Assembly (NCBI GenBank): GCA_022496805.1 | Contig: CM040085.1 | Location: 41,197,811 to 41,261,810, forward strand | DNA from: Pohlia nutans | Taxonomy: Eukaryota > Streptophyta > Bryopsida > Bryales > Mniaceae | Reading direction: 5' to 3' | DNA length: 64,000 bases | Shown: one piece after another, positions 44,679-56,838 of the stretch | How the letters are laid out: every line of letters starts with the position of its first letter | Numbering within the stretch: the first letter of the stretch is position 1 | Notes under the pieces: generated by a model | Databases searched by the model: none | Told to the model about the DNA's origin: nothing | What the model saw: only the letters and a program-made list of their open reading frames with translations | Program-made: the position numbers and the translations under genes

Positions 44679-45935
44679 CTATCTTGTCCCACTGCACTCT
44701 GGATATGTAGGGTTCTTACGTAGCACCCACAGCTGGACTTCAATTTTCACTACGTCGAGTTGGATCAGTTCGAGCCTTTCCCTTAAATCCTGCAAGTCAG
44801 GGTCATAACTCCGTGTCCACGACTTAATTCTTGTCTCCTTGATCACGGCATTGATGAGGTCTGTCACAACCATGACCTTATCAACAGGGTCAAAGCTTCG
44901 ATCCATATCAAGGTATGAATGAGTACGTACCGGTAGAGCCATTTGTTGACTGGGCACCAGATGTTTCAACACTCCGCGGATGTACGAGAACGTAGGCCGT
45001 AAGGGTGATGTCCCGCGCCAACAAGAATCCAAAAGGGTTCGCAACTCCAAAGGGCATGCGGCGGGTAATGTTGGTCTTACTGCACCTTCCACGATATCAG
45101 CTCCCCACTCTTTCCAGTTCAGATCATTGGGATACGGGTCTTCGCCGGTTAAGATTTGAGAGCATATCACAGCAAAGCTGTAGACGTCGGCTTTAAGCTG
45201 CCTCCTGTTGATTACGCGAAGAGAGCCTACAGTGCTCTCATCCGAATCTGATTCTGAAGAGGTCTCGTCTCTATCCTTCGACGACAGTAATGACTCTAAA
45301 ATCTCCGGTGCTTTCCATCGAACCATATCACGCTTACGTGCCTGACGCGAAACAAATGACATGCTCGTTCGTTTGGTTCGAACTAGACCAAAGTCAGCCA
45401 CTTTCACCGACAGCGAGTTCTTACAGTCTCCATTGCAATTGTTCACTAGGATGTTCTTGGTTTTCAGATCTCCATGTAGAATACCGTGGTCATGCAGGTA
45501 CTCCATACCGCTGGCAATCTGCAACATGATGTACACTGCTTCAGGAAGTTCAAAAGGCGGAGGAAGGTGGTCATCGTCGGAGTTGTCTGCGCCAATTGGA
45601 CAGTTTCCCTGAGACTGCTTTCTCTTGCGCAATAGACCTAGAAGGTTCTCATCCACGTATTCCACAACAAGAGAGCAGCTCGTCTTGTCAACGGTCCAAC
45701 CAAGCGTCTTCACAATGTTCTTGTGATCCTCAAGCCCCACCAACACAGCTGCCTCTTTCTCAAAGAGGCCGCTCGGTACTCCTATGAAGTCTTTTCTTGC
45801 AAACCTCTCTCCATCCACTTCCGTCTCATAGCCAATACTCGCCAGGCCTTTACCAAGCAGGCGCTTGCTTGGTAAATCACCCAGCTCGACGGGAGAGGAA
45901 ATTCCAGTGTCGTTGTGCCCACTTTGAGAGGCCAT
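44679..45935 (-). CDS. Protein kinase, TKL-like, non-RD, intronless
   Basis: 418 residues from the ATG at 45933-45935 (MASQSGHNDT). Gly loop LGKGLASIGYE at 27-37, ATP-binding Lys48 in FARKDF, alpha-C Glu near 59-61. The catalytic loop is HGDLKTKNIL (His154-Gly-Asp156), lacking the Arg of HRD. DFG is at 181-183 and APE at 209-211. An acidic Ser/Asp insert follows APE, and a C-terminal helical region lies beyond the kinase fold. No signal peptide or membrane segment, so it is a cytoplasmic kinase. All catalytic residues are present, so it is probably active on Ser/Thr or Tyr. Substrate unknown. The kinase at 50190 has a related catalytic style but is not a close copy. Confidence 0.88.
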   Translation of the reverse strand: MASQSGHNDTGISSPVELGDLPSKRLLGKGLASIGYETEVDGERFARKDFIGVPSGLFEKEAAVLVGLEDHKNIVKTLGWTVDKTSCSLVVEYVDENLLGLLRKRKQSQGNCPIGADNSDDDHLPPPFELPEAVYIMLQIASGMEYLHDHGILHGDLKTKNILVNNCNGDCKNSLSVKVADFGLVRTKRTSMSFVSRQARKRDMVRWKAPEILESLLSSKDRDETSSESDSDESTVGSLRVINRRQLKADVYSFAVICSQILTGEDPYPNDLNWKEWGADIVEGAVRPTLPAACPLELRTLLDSCWRGTSPLRPTFSYIRGVLKHLVPSQQMALPVRTHSYLDMDRSFDPVDKVMVVTDLINAVIKETRIKSWTRSYDPDLQDLRERLELIQLDVVKIEVQLWVLRKNPTYPECSGTR

Positions 45936-48900
45936 CGTGTTGTTCAAGACATGGTCTTGATAAGATGATCACCATATCCTTGCAAATAATAGGAAGTCCT
46001 ACATGTTACATAACATTGAATTCAAACCAATTTTAGCTTTTGTCATAGTAGCCGACTTTCGATGACTGTCTGGTGTAGAGCGTTTCTCACAAATAAGTCT
46101 GCACTAATATTCAAGGCAAGAATTAGCTTCAGTGATTTTTAATAATCACTAAATATTCATCACTGGTGCATTTTTCCAGATGAATGCTTCTGAACCACGC
46201 ACTGATGGAGTATATTAAAGGGAACTAAATGCAACTACAGTGAACATTTTGGCCATGTTATCAACACGCTGGGCAATGATTGAACTTACGATCAAACCTC
46301 TTTATTAGGAACCTCTCTAAAATGACATTCTAAAATATCCTGCACACGTACTTTCTGCACTATAACACAATTATCACACATTCAAACTATGTCACAGTGA
46401 AAAAATAAGAACCCCAGGTGGTAAGGCAGAATTACACAACTTGGAGGGCGTAGTAAAGGCTGGGTTTTGAGCAGCATTGAGACGTTTCGGATTGCCTAAT
46501 CGGAAACTGGAACCTGGCCAAACCTCAGATCAATACTTGTCCTAAGTAAATTTCAGAGCTCATGGTTTCAGTTGGCCACCTCAAAACCCTTTTATGAGCA
46601 CTTGAAAGTCCTAGTATATCAAAGCTCTAGGCACTCAGAAATCCGCCATATGACCCTTGCGGCGAATATCAAGAATGGAGCAGAAAGAAAGTGCGCGCAG
46701 ACCTGAAATGATCGATGCATAAGGTCACCCGTCACTCGGCAGAATACCGTAGAGATCTCACACAGGCCCTAACAACAGTCTCACGCGCACTGTCTTCGCG
46801 AGCGCTCAACAACATCGAATTCTGTCGCACATAAAATATTCTCAGAGATGCAGGCTTAAGATCGAGACAGGTTCCCTGCCTTAATTAACTAAACGGCTGA
46901 TCAAGGAAGAGCGGTGGTTGCAATCCTATACCTATCAGTTTAAGTGGTACCATAGCCTTCGATTTGAAGCGGAATGGCAAAGAGTTCAACCTCACCAAGG
47001 TGTTGAAACACGTGTGCGCAGTACGCCAACTCAAACCCTTCATATGAGTACCGTGGAGACTTGATGCATCTGGAACGACAACGGCAGGGAAAAACGAAAA
47101 CTATTGTAGGTAACGAATACTCAGCATCTTGAGCAGTTGACGTAATAAGCTGCGACACATACTGAAAATAAGCTACTGCTCACCGAATGTTACCTGCCGT
47201 GTTCAGAAATACTGATCAGTTGGTCAATTCAGGAATACCACGGACTACAGTAGTAAGCTTGGAACTGTGCTCTACATGCTTATCCCCGAGAATAGACTGG
47301 TCAACTACCGTACTCGGCTACCAGTCGAATTGATTTAATTAAAGTGGCGAATTGGTACGAATATTCTCCAAGATTCGGTGGATATTTCCGAAGACTCTCT
47401 TGATATAATTTTTTTACAAAATAATTTTACTGAAATTTTGGGCATCTCTTTTAATAATAATTTTTTGCCGATCCTAACGTAGATCACACGTTTGTTTTTT
47501 TTTTTTCTTTTGGGCACAATTTGAGAGGATCAATTTCAGGGAAAAAACAGAGCCACCACAGCAGAACTTCCACAGAGCATAGATCTGACGTTTTAGTGGG
47601 GCGACTGATTTAATGAATATGAGGTTTGTGCTATATTATTGGTAAGGTTGATTGCCCTAAAACCACCAACTTAAACAATATGTGTATTTTTAGCAGTGAT
47701 ATCTTTGGTGAAATATTTTTCTTTCATTCTACTTAAGATTTAGCAAGGAATGCATATTCTCTCACAATTTTATTCTCAATATTGAAATCGATATAAATTT
47801 TTTAAGTGGAAAGTACACCATGACTCAATATCAACATATAGGTTCCCCCATGACTATACCATGTGATACTAATTTTCACTCATAATGATACCTAAAACCA
47901 CCAATTACTTCTTCGCAATGCTTGGCATCAGGGATTTTTTTTTGGTTTTTGAAGAAGTGCTCAAGTGTCAACATAGATAAAATGGTGTAGCCAAATATTT
48001 TCATATTCATCAATATTTTGGATTGAACTATCTTTTCATTCACATATTTGGATGACTTTCATTAAAATGACGATTTCATCCGATTTATTTTCAAAAATTG
48101 GAACAATCTAGGTCTTCATCCATTTTTTCTTAAAACTTTTCCTTAAGGTTGGTGCACGCCAATTATTTTTTGTGCTTTTTGGCATTTAAATGCCAAAAAA
48201 ATAATCACTGCTTGGCATGCCTTTGGTTTGCTTGAACAGGTGAAATTGGTGGTTTTTAGTCTCAACTGTGGTGTCCCAGGAAAACTCCACATACCACAGC
48301 TGGGGGAGGTGGTGATTTTAGAGCATCCAACCTTACTGATTAGGCGGAGCACGGTATCATCTTTGTCGCTGGGGTCAATCGGTAGGGCTTAGGACTCAGC
48401 GCGTGTGTTGCGTTTAGAAACTAGCTTAGAAACTTGGCGTTCTCTGGAGTGTGTGTGTTTTTTGTTTTTTTTTCTTCGATTGCAGACTGGATGATCGAGC
48501 GAGTCAGAGTTCGATCGGTGGAGAAACACAGACAACGTCGACTCGGTGAGCAGTGTAGGAAGGAGGTTTCTGGCATCAAAGTCGCCCAAGGCGCAAGCTG
48601 CAACTCGCTATCAAGGACGCGCTGCACAGTCTGAGAAACAAACAGCTCCGATCTGCCACGTGTACTGTTCCAACGTATTTGTCCAATTGCACCAGAGTTT
48701 CATAACACAAATGGGAGCAGGTGCTTAGAACGACTTTGTAAGGACATCGTTAGTATAGAACATGCTGAAAATGATATTGGGATCATGTTGTCCTAACGTG
48801 TTTGAAATGCGTTAAAATGACATCCCAATGCTGTACCCACTTGTGTAATTTTGGCTGTCGGTTCAAGAGTGAGATTTGAACCTCGGTGGATTTGAGGGTT

Positions 48901-49476
48901 GTGTGTCAATTCTTAACAGCTAATGCAGATTACAGTGTTGAGTGCATCTGATTAGTCAGAGAAATCTCCTCGTAATTGAACGAAGGACCATAGAATATGA
49001 TGAAGTGTTATAAAGTGATCTAGGGCTGTCATGTTTTATGTGGGAGTGGAGTAAGTCAGAAACACGATAAGACAAAACAGTAAATGTTATGTCCATGTTC
49101 CGAAGCACTTGGCACAAATTTCAACCTTTTAGTAACCTATGGAATGCTCTACCAGATGTGAGTGAAATGGAAAACCCACCAAATCTTTCCACCTAGAGCT
49201 GGTGGAAATTTATTTAATGCGGGAGGGCTCATTGTATTTTATGTTGACATTTTTATGTTGAGCAGGGGTGCATGTATTAAAGTGTGTCACATATGTGTTA
49301 GAATATAGTTGTAATAGCATGTTGGAATATATGAAGAAAAATGTAGTAAAGATAAACATATTGATATGATGTGAAAGTGAAACTCGCCACCCTACCATAG
49401 AAAGAGATTTTAAGAGTTACTTTGTATGCACTAGTCAACTATATCCGTTTCACCTGCTGAGCTACTTTTACCCTAC
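45936..49476. other. Promoter/leader of kinase and intergenic, no gene assigned
   Basis: Short frames at 46940-47158 (minus) and 48434-48634 (plus) lie in slightly GC-richer patches and could be untranslated exons of the two flanking kinase genes. Neither shows a domain. The rest is AT-rich with no recognised element. Confidence 0.35.
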
Positions 49477-49719
49477 CTAAGGGTGATGGCCTGATATGGG
49501 TACCCCCTCCTGAATTAGTGTGATTTTAGAAAAAAATCTTTTTGGTAAGGAAAAATTATTGAAAAATTACAAAAATTAGATGGTGTTGTAGATGACATAG
49601 TAGGAGCTGCTTACACTATGTTAAAAACGGAATTTTTGGCACGCATAAAATGAGTTACACACAATCACACATATGGTTACGAGTAACCGGGGTACCCATA
49701 TCAGACCATTACCCCTAAG
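49477..49719. mobile_element. MITE with GATATGGGTACCCC ends
   Basis: Left TAAGGGTGATGGCCTGATAT and the inverted right end AGGGGTAATGGTCTGATATG continue as GGTACCCC. TIR about 29 bp with few mismatches, 243 bp in all. A related lone end lies at 60857-60887 (GGGCAATGGTCTCATATGGG). Confidence 0.7.
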
Positions 49720-50189
49720 TGTCTCTAGATATCATAAAACTTACTAGATATATTGAACACTTTGGAACAACATTTCAACATCATTTGAACAAATCCGATC
49801 GATATTGAAATGTTGTTCTAGCATGCTCATTAGGAATGTCATTCTTACAGAGACATTTTAAGTGTCATTTTAAATTGTGATGGTTTTCTAGCTATCTTAA
49901 AATAAACACTTCGTTGATTAAATTCCAACAATATGTAGTTGGATTTGTCTAGAGGTGGCAACGTACCCTGAGCTTCTGTGATTATCAGTTCTGACCAATA
50001 TTTTTAATTGTACAGTATGTCTGAGGTTGGCTTCCAGAGCACTGGCTTGCGCATTTCTTTGGACACATGAATAGCCAGATCGAGTTGGTGCTTTAATCGG
50101 ACGGCATGTGCACCTGGATCAATAGGCCAGACTTTCAGGGAGAGCTAGCGCTTGGATCGAGTTCCTGACTTCAAAGTCAATAGTACACA

Positions 50190-51800
50190 ATGAACTACGT
50201 GCATTTCGAGCTCGCGCAGGAGTCACGAAGAAGCCTACCTGAAGCTGAGTTTGGTCACATCGGTTCTGTTCTAAACATACAGAATGCTCAAAGATGTGAG
50301 TGTTCAGCTGTTGCAGATTGTACTGAGTTGCTACGACATACAGTGTCCCCATCCAAGCTTATGAGGTTATCATGTGAATCCTTCCTTGACCTTGAAGGAT
50401 CACAGTTGAAGGTTCTGAGCGACCTTTGCCTTGATGCTCATCGTTCGGAGGAGTTTTTCGTCATGGCTAACGCCACAGATCAATGGTTACGAACACTTGT
50501 CGGCCATGAGAAATTGCCACCGACAACATGGACCAAACTTGAAACAAGAGCATGGAGGGCCAGTTTTGGAGCCAAAACATGGAGCAAATTCATGATCCCT
50601 GACATCGTCATTCACAGTAACGTTCTTCCCTATGATCCATATTGGCTTAAGCTTCGGGCCACGAGAGACGGAGCTGCATACACGGGAGTGGATTTCCCTT
50701 CCTGTTTGCTCGACGAAGCATTGGAAGAGAAAAAAACGTTGAAGACGAAGTTGCAGGAATGGATTATTCCGAAGGGGGATTCATGTGAGATTGGCAATGG
50801 ATTAGGAAGGAGATGTGAGCCTGGCGGAAAGTCTGGACAGCCGAGATTTGCATCCAAGTTGTTTAGGGAGATAGAAGCTGCTGAAGTGAAGTTTGTGAGA
50901 GAGATTGCAGATGGATCTAACGGGATTATCTCGCTGATAACATGGAGAGGTGGCAAGTTCATTCAGAAGCAACACAAAACTACGCAGACGATTTTCGATG
51001 CCGAGCTTGACGTCGTGAAAATGCTTTGCCACCCGCACATCGTCTATAGCTTCGGCAAGCTTCGTGATGGAATTTGTAAACAGAGGTCGTATTTCATGGA
51101 ATACATGTCCCAAGACCTTTTCAGTTTCATCGCCGACATAGAACTAGACAGAGGACATCGACGTGTTGACTGTAACAAGCCACCGTTCTCACTCCATGAC
51201 TCAATCAACATACTCTCGCAAATTGCCAAAGCCATGAGCCACATGCACCAACCGACTGTGAATGTGGTTCATTGCGACCTGAAATCTTTAAACATCCTGC
51301 TAAGCGAGATTGTGACATCAGACAATGAGAAACATTATCTCGTTAAAGTGGCTGATTTTGGTAGTGCTCGCTTAGGAAATTCGGCTGCCGCAGGTAAATT
51401 CATTCCAGGACCTGGAACCACTGAGTATTCAGCACCAGAAGTTTTAATGCGGCTCACTGACGAGACTGTGTGTATCAATTCTCCTCACAAAATCGATGTC
51501 TACAGCTTTGGAATTGTGGCGTTCGAGGTGCTTACAGGAAAGAAAGTCGCGCTCTACAAGCTGCGTTCTAGTTCGAAGTTTAAGCGAGGCGTCATTGAAG
51601 GTACTTGGAGACCACCTCTTCTCGAAGAGTGCGAGAAGCACAAGGCGTTTATACAGGACACGGAGTTCATATCGGTTGTTCAGAAATGCTGGCTTGCTGA
51701 TCCCTTAGAGAGACCATCTTTTGAGAACATATGCGAGGAACTCGACAAAGCTAGAATTCGAATACTGGTAATATACTTACCTGAGACACTTCTCATCTGA
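50190..51800 (+). CDS. Protein kinase with novel N-terminal region, non-RD
   Basis: 536 residues. The first 230 (from MNYVHFELAQ) match no domain I recognise; they are helical, with TWTKLETRAWRASFGAKTW and two Cys-containing patches. Kinase domain from about 235: a weak Gly loop (IADGSNGIISL), Lys260 in FIQKQ, Glu272 in FDAELDVV, catalytic loop HCDLKSLNIL (361-370), DFG 389-391, and APE 415-417 in YSAPEVL. The HRD Arg is replaced by Cys. The end matches subdomain XI (PLERPSFENICEEL). A GTAATA donor after RIRIL at about 51768 may lead to a further exon, so the last 11 residues are doubtful, as is the start. Probably an active cytoplasmic kinase. Confidence 0.85.
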   Translation: MNYVHFELAQESRRSLPEAEFGHIGSVLNIQNAQRCECSAVADCTELLRHTVSPSKLMRLSCESFLDLEGSQLKVLSDLCLDAHRSEEFFVMANATDQWLRTLVGHEKLPPTTWTKLETRAWRASFGAKTWSKFMIPDIVIHSNVLPYDPYWLKLRATRDGAAYTGVDFPSCLLDEALEEKKTLKTKLQEWIIPKGDSCEIGNGLGRRCEPGGKSGQPRFASKLFREIEAAEVKFVREIADGSNGIISLITWRGGKFIQKQHKTTQTIFDAELDVVKMLCHPHIVYSFGKLRDGICKQRSYFMEYMSQDLFSFIADIELDRGHRRVDCNKPPFSLHDSINILSQIAKAMSHMHQPTVNVVHCDLKSLNILLSEIVTSDNEKHYLVKVADFGSARLGNSAAAGKFIPGPGTTEYSAPEVLMRLTDETVCINSPHKIDVYSFGIVAFEVLTGKKVALYKLRSSSKFKRGVIEGTWRPPLLEECEKHKAFIQDTEFISVVQKCWLADPLERPSFENICEELDKARIRILVIYLPETLLI

Positions 51801-51810
51801 TTCTTGCAGC

Positions 51811-51811
<1 letters not shown>

Positions 51812-51845
<34 letters not shown>

Positions 51846-51866
51846 TATTTATTTATTTATTTATAT
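51812..51866. repeat. TA and TTTA microsatellite
   Basis: About 15 TA units followed by about six TTTA units, just after the kinase stop. Confidence 0.9.
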
Positions 51867-54212
51867 TGAGTCACAGGGGACCATTTAAGTCACAAACGAT
51901 CAATATAAAGGATCAAAATCCTATTAGTAAAATTAATCATCCTTTTTGACCCATGTGTAAAATGAGGCAATTTCAGATTACATACACTTGTCGAAGTAAC
52001 ACTTTGTCAAATAAAAGTAGCTTTTTGAGATTGGGGTGGAATGGTTTTTAAATGATTTATTTTTTATATGAATAAGGGCACTGCAATTGTTGTGAACAAG
52101 AATAAGGACGGCTACCCTAGATATGAGGTTCAGCTGGGCTCCAGTTTTCGGTTGGGCCTCTGAAATTTTCTCTGGTTTCTCAAAACTCAGCCTTTACTAT
52201 GAGGCCAAAAGTGAATTTATGACACTTTTGACTACATTATCTGAAAACTCAGCCTTTACTATGCCTGCCAATTTGGTGGAAAAATGCCATGTTAACAAGT
52301 ACGGGGTTCTTTTAGATATTTGCTATTGCAGTTTGCTGTAGACATGAAGATGAATGGGGAACTCACTTAATACAGTCAAACTGTATTTGATGCAATTTTC
52401 TAATTTATTCAATTGGACCTCTATTTCTACAGGAGTAAATGTAAATACAACGCGACCACCCCGGCTCCTCTAAGACAAGTAGGTACTTTGTAATAGGCTG
52501 AGCAAGTGACGTATTTCTGTAGAAGCTTCAGACAATATTTTAAGGCGCCCCGGAGTATAATTTAATTGTCACTTGCATACTAGTGTGCCTTGTGTGTATG
52601 TGTGTTCCTCTCATGTATGCAAAGCCTAAGTAAGCGCTGTAGATGTCTTGTGATAATATGAAACTTACCCCTAACTTTTGCTATCACTTGTGCACGTGGT
52701 ATGTATTTTGCAGAAATAAAGGATGTAGAAGATTCATATGCACAAGCTATGTTTAGGGTGGAAGCTGTGTGTATGAGTTACACTTGTTCTGTAAAATATA
52801 TTAAGGTGGAGATTGTAATTTAGACTCATTGGTCATGCAATTCAGGAAATAATGGCAACGATGAGTTCCTTGCACAACAAGTCTTTCAGTTGCTCTGTTT
52901 GTCTTGTGTGGTTGATCGTTAATATAACATACTACTTGAGTAGCTCGCTGCTGGATTTTGTCCTTTTCTCTTTGCTTATTGATTCTAATCATAATTATGT
53001 ACCAGAATTATGTTTGGCATACACAATGTTCTGCTAGTTGCAAAAGAAACGTAAAATACTAGCATTCATAATCAAGGTGATTGTTGTAGCCCCGGTTGTA
53101 GCATCTGGTTGAAATGGCTTCCTCTTCTTTTGTCACAGTTGAGAAGATTGGCTTGCAACTTTAGTTAGGGTTTCGGGTTCAGGTCTTCTGGATTTGTGGT
53201 GCAGTTGGGGGACTGTAATTAACCCAATTTCAAGTAGCAAGTGCCCAGAAGATGTATATCCTTGATTTTTATTTTATTTTTAAACAAAAGGGCATAAAGC
53301 CCCTTGCTTAGCCCTTTAATGCGCCTGCGTCCATAAAATGAACAACGAATAGATTGCAACCTTTTCAACACTACATCCTATACAATTTTTCATCCATCCA
53401 AATTTCTCTTGGTTCTTGTGCTAGTTGATTATCATTTGTACAGTATGGATCTTCAAAACAAGATATTGTGATTTTTTGAAAAACAACACAATTGGTTTAT
53501 GTCAAGTTTCATTCTTAGTTCAAAAAGTGGGACCTTAAACATGATTTTCCAAAATAAGTAGTTCAATGAAATAATGGAAACCAAACCATCTCGTAGTGCG
53601 TGTTATTCCAAATTCATTACAATATTTTTATTTTTATTTTGTGTTGATTTTGGATTTTTAATTGAATTTCAAGAAAAAACCTTGCAAAATTCATTAAAAT
53701 TTATTAGTAGAAAATATGATGAATCCAACCGTACAGATGTGATCTTCACATTGACATTTACAACTTTGCTTTCTACATCAACTCCATTTTTGTTTTTCAT
53801 TAAACATTTAATAACGAATTTTTGAAAACAATGTTGAATCGGGACGTTAAAGGGTTAGTAGGCACGTACTCTCGCTTCAAAAGGCGAGAGTTGGTGCCCG
53901 TCAAATTAGCAGGTTGCACTTGGACTACAGATGGTAGTAGGAATTGAACTGCCTGTCTCATAGGGCCAAAGCGGATCCGAAAAGTCAACAATTGGAATCA
54001 TCCGCATACTCTATGGTCATTTCAGACCGTATATCTTTGATTCTAGCATCGCAAGAATCACCAACATCATTGAGCTTTGTGAGTGATGAGAAGAGCACTC
54101 CTCTGCAATCTTGTCAATGCCAGATCATTCACAAAGAGGATTCAATTAAGAGAAGCAGGCAGCTAGGCAGAGTACAAAGTTCAGTGACACATAATGTCAC
54201 TCATTAGAGTTA
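51867..54212. other. Intergenic, no gene seen
   Basis: AT-rich; short frames without domains. 53710-53815 resembles 10060-10160. A worn MITE end (GTTAAAGGGTTAG) is at 53847 and a small hairpin CTCTCGCTTCAAAAGGCGAGAG-like word near 53870-53892. Confidence 0.4.
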
Positions 54213-55840
54213 CAGTGACTGTCAAAACTGAGTACGAAATAGCTTAGTCTACCTTTAGCCATTCATATTTTATAATTTACTGCATTTAATGCCAAATCAG
54301 TTGACGGCACAAGTATACATTCAAGTAAATGATGTGGCTACCAAATTACAAGTCCAGCAATGCAAAATGATTTGAGAAAGATATAGATCAAAGTAAATTA
54401 GCTCTAAAACTCAGTTATGCTCACACTTGGATTACGCGGTGAATGCTACAAATTTGACATGCACAAGTGGTTTTCTGGGTCTATTTTTTTGGATGGGCAT
54501 GTTCTTGGCCTTCACATTTATAATTGTGTCCCTATTCAGTGCACATCATGTATGCAAATTGAGCAAAATGGTTTCATTAAGGTCTCTCTCTGTTGTTGAT
54601 AGAAAGCAGATAGAAGAAGCTACTTTAGAAAAGTTGAGGAGGGGTGAAAGTACTAGAAATGTTGCTAGAGACTTACAAGTATCCCAAAGTTGGGTTGCAC
54701 AATTTCGTAAGCAACATTTGAGTGAGTTGAGTGATGTGAATCGCAGTTTTGGTGGCAGGCCATAGGTGTACAGTGCAGCTGATCGCAGGGCTTGTGTGAG
54801 AGAAATCACTATAGGTGGCTTAGAAACTGCACACAAAGTTGGAAATTACTTGAGAGGAGCTTCATGTTGGTATGAGTGATAGTACTGTGAGGAGAATGTT
54901 ACGAAAAGCAGGTTTGAAATGTGAAGTGAAGCAAAAGAAACCAAAGCTCACACTTCTTCAAATTAAAGGACAATTAGAATTTGCTAGACGTCATTGCCAT
55001 TGGACTGATGATGATTGGGATTGTGTAGTATTTTCTGATGAAACAAAAATCAACCGATTTTACTCTGATGGTCGCAGTTGGTGTTGGTTTCGTGATGGAC
55101 AGAGTAGAAGTGCTGGAATGGTGCAACAAACTGTCAACTTTGGAGGTGGGGGAGTGATGATGTGGGGTTGCATGACTCCGAGTGGCCTTGGTATGATGTG
55201 TAGGATTGAGGGAAGAATGGATCAGTACATGTATAGAGAAATTTTAGAGCGAGAACTGGTTCATACACTGCATACATACAATCTAGATCCTGCCAATTTG
55301 ATTTTTCAACAGGATAATGACCCAAAGCATACATCCAAGAGTGTGCGCCGTTGGCTGAATTCGCAAGAATTCACTCTTTTGAAGTGGCCGGCGCAATCTC
55401 CAGACTTGAATCCGATCGAACATTTGTGGGCAACTTTAAAACGTCGACTCAACCAATATGAGAGACCTCCCAAAGGAATGTTAGAATTGTGGGAGCGTGT
55501 TGAGGATTGTTGGGCTTCAATTACTCCCAGTGAGTGTAAGAACTTGTATAAAAGCATGCTTAAGCGCATTGCAGCTGTTATAGTTGCTAAGGGTAAGTGG
55601 ACAAATTTTTAACTTTGTTCCAGCTAATGTGAGCAAAACTGAGTTTTGGACTGAACTTCACTTTACTTTTTTTTTAACATGCATACATGTGTGTAATAGA
55701 CCTCAATCCCCATGGAAGTATGACTGATTGCAATGGTAATCCTGTGCAATTTATGGTTTCATTTTTGACGCATCCAATTTCCCTACATTGTTTGTTAAAT
55801 TTCAGTAAGCTGTGTTCGTACTCAGTTTTGGCAGTCACTG
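54213..55840 (+). mobile_element. Tc1-type transposon, both TIRs present
   Basis: TIRs 54213-54238 and 55815-55840, 26 bp with one mismatch, starting CAGTGACTG(T/C)CAAAACTG. TA duplicated at 54211-54212 and 55841-55842. 1628 bp. It carries one transposase gene with two lesions. TIRs share CAGTGAC and CAAAACTG with the other Tc1 copy at 18103 but differ between, so the two are separate families. Confidence 0.95.
54568..55612 (+). pseudogene. Tc1-family DD34E transposase, stop and frameshift
   Basis: ATG at 54568 (MVSLRSLSVVDRKQ); helix-turn-helix GESTRNVARDLQVSQSW; GGRP linker directly followed by a TAG at 54763-54765. The same frame runs on to about 54850, where a one-base shift occurs. From 54854 the second frame runs unbroken for about 250 residues with FSDETKINRF, QQDNDPKH and SPDLNPIEHLW: the two Asp and the Glu are kept, 34 residues apart. 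The catalytic half would be translated alone from the ATG at 54872, without DNA-binding domain. Inactive copy with well-kept ends. Confidence 0.9.
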
Positions 55841-55842
55841 TA

Positions 55843-56619
55843 TCCGCAAAGTGGTCTCAAGTAGGGTGACTAGACTATAGTTTTCAAAAAGAGAGGTTGA
55901 GTTCCCAATTAGTGAAATTTTTAAGCTTTTTCCTTGGTAGCGCGACACGCACCCTGGAATGTAGCTAGATAAGGAAAAAATGGATAGAATCATCCATGTA
56001 TACTTATTCATCCAAAAAATATCTATTTTAAGGCATTTTCATCCAAATACTGGCGATTTCTAGTTGTTTACGAGAAGATTTTGGCGATTTCATCCACACT
56101 CTTGCCCATTTTTTCTAGTGTAGGAGTAGCCAACCCCAAAAAACAGGTAAGACACTGGCGACCATTCGCCAATAAAAATTTCACTGTTCCCAATAAAAGT
56201 AGACATGTCAGTTGCCTGAAAAAAACTACAGGTCTGAAGTTTGGAGGGACCAAAAACGGTGCCTTTTAATTTCATGCCCTCAGTTTTCTGCGCCTCAGGA
56301 AAAAATAGCCTTGAGCTTCTTATTATTCCTTTTAAGCTTTTATTTAGACCCGTGAGCAGTGAGCAATGAGCTTGATTTAGCCCGGCCCTGCGCACTCCTC
56401 ACTGCTTGCCCTTATTATAACCTGCTTGTGAGGAGCAGGTCAGCAGTAATTGCTTGCATTTTTGAGAAAATCCAGCCCCCCTCAACGCGCAGGTGGATTT
56501 CCGGTTCCCCAAAAAAATTTCATTCTGCCTGTGAGACTTACGTTGAATTTGCGGAAAACTCTATTATGTGAATTTTCTCCTAGGTGAAGATTCTTCTGAT
56601 CCTTCTCTACATCTCTATT
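55843..56619. other. Intergenic, no gene seen
   Basis: No coding signal; a lone end of the foldback MITE family lies near 56547-56570. Confidence 0.4.
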
Positions 56620-56838
56620 TACGGTCCTAACCTTTCTGGCTTAGTTGAGTACATTGAAGAACCTCAAGAATAGGCCTTCCAAAGTAAATCCTAGTTTCTA
56701 AAATAAAACAAATGATTCAAATCATCTGCCTTTGTGATTCTTAGGGTCCAGAAGACTCAATCTATTTCTAAAGCCTTCAAAATTTATTCTACTGACTGGC
56801 TTCATCATCAAATTTGCAAGTTTTTCATAGGTTGGCAC

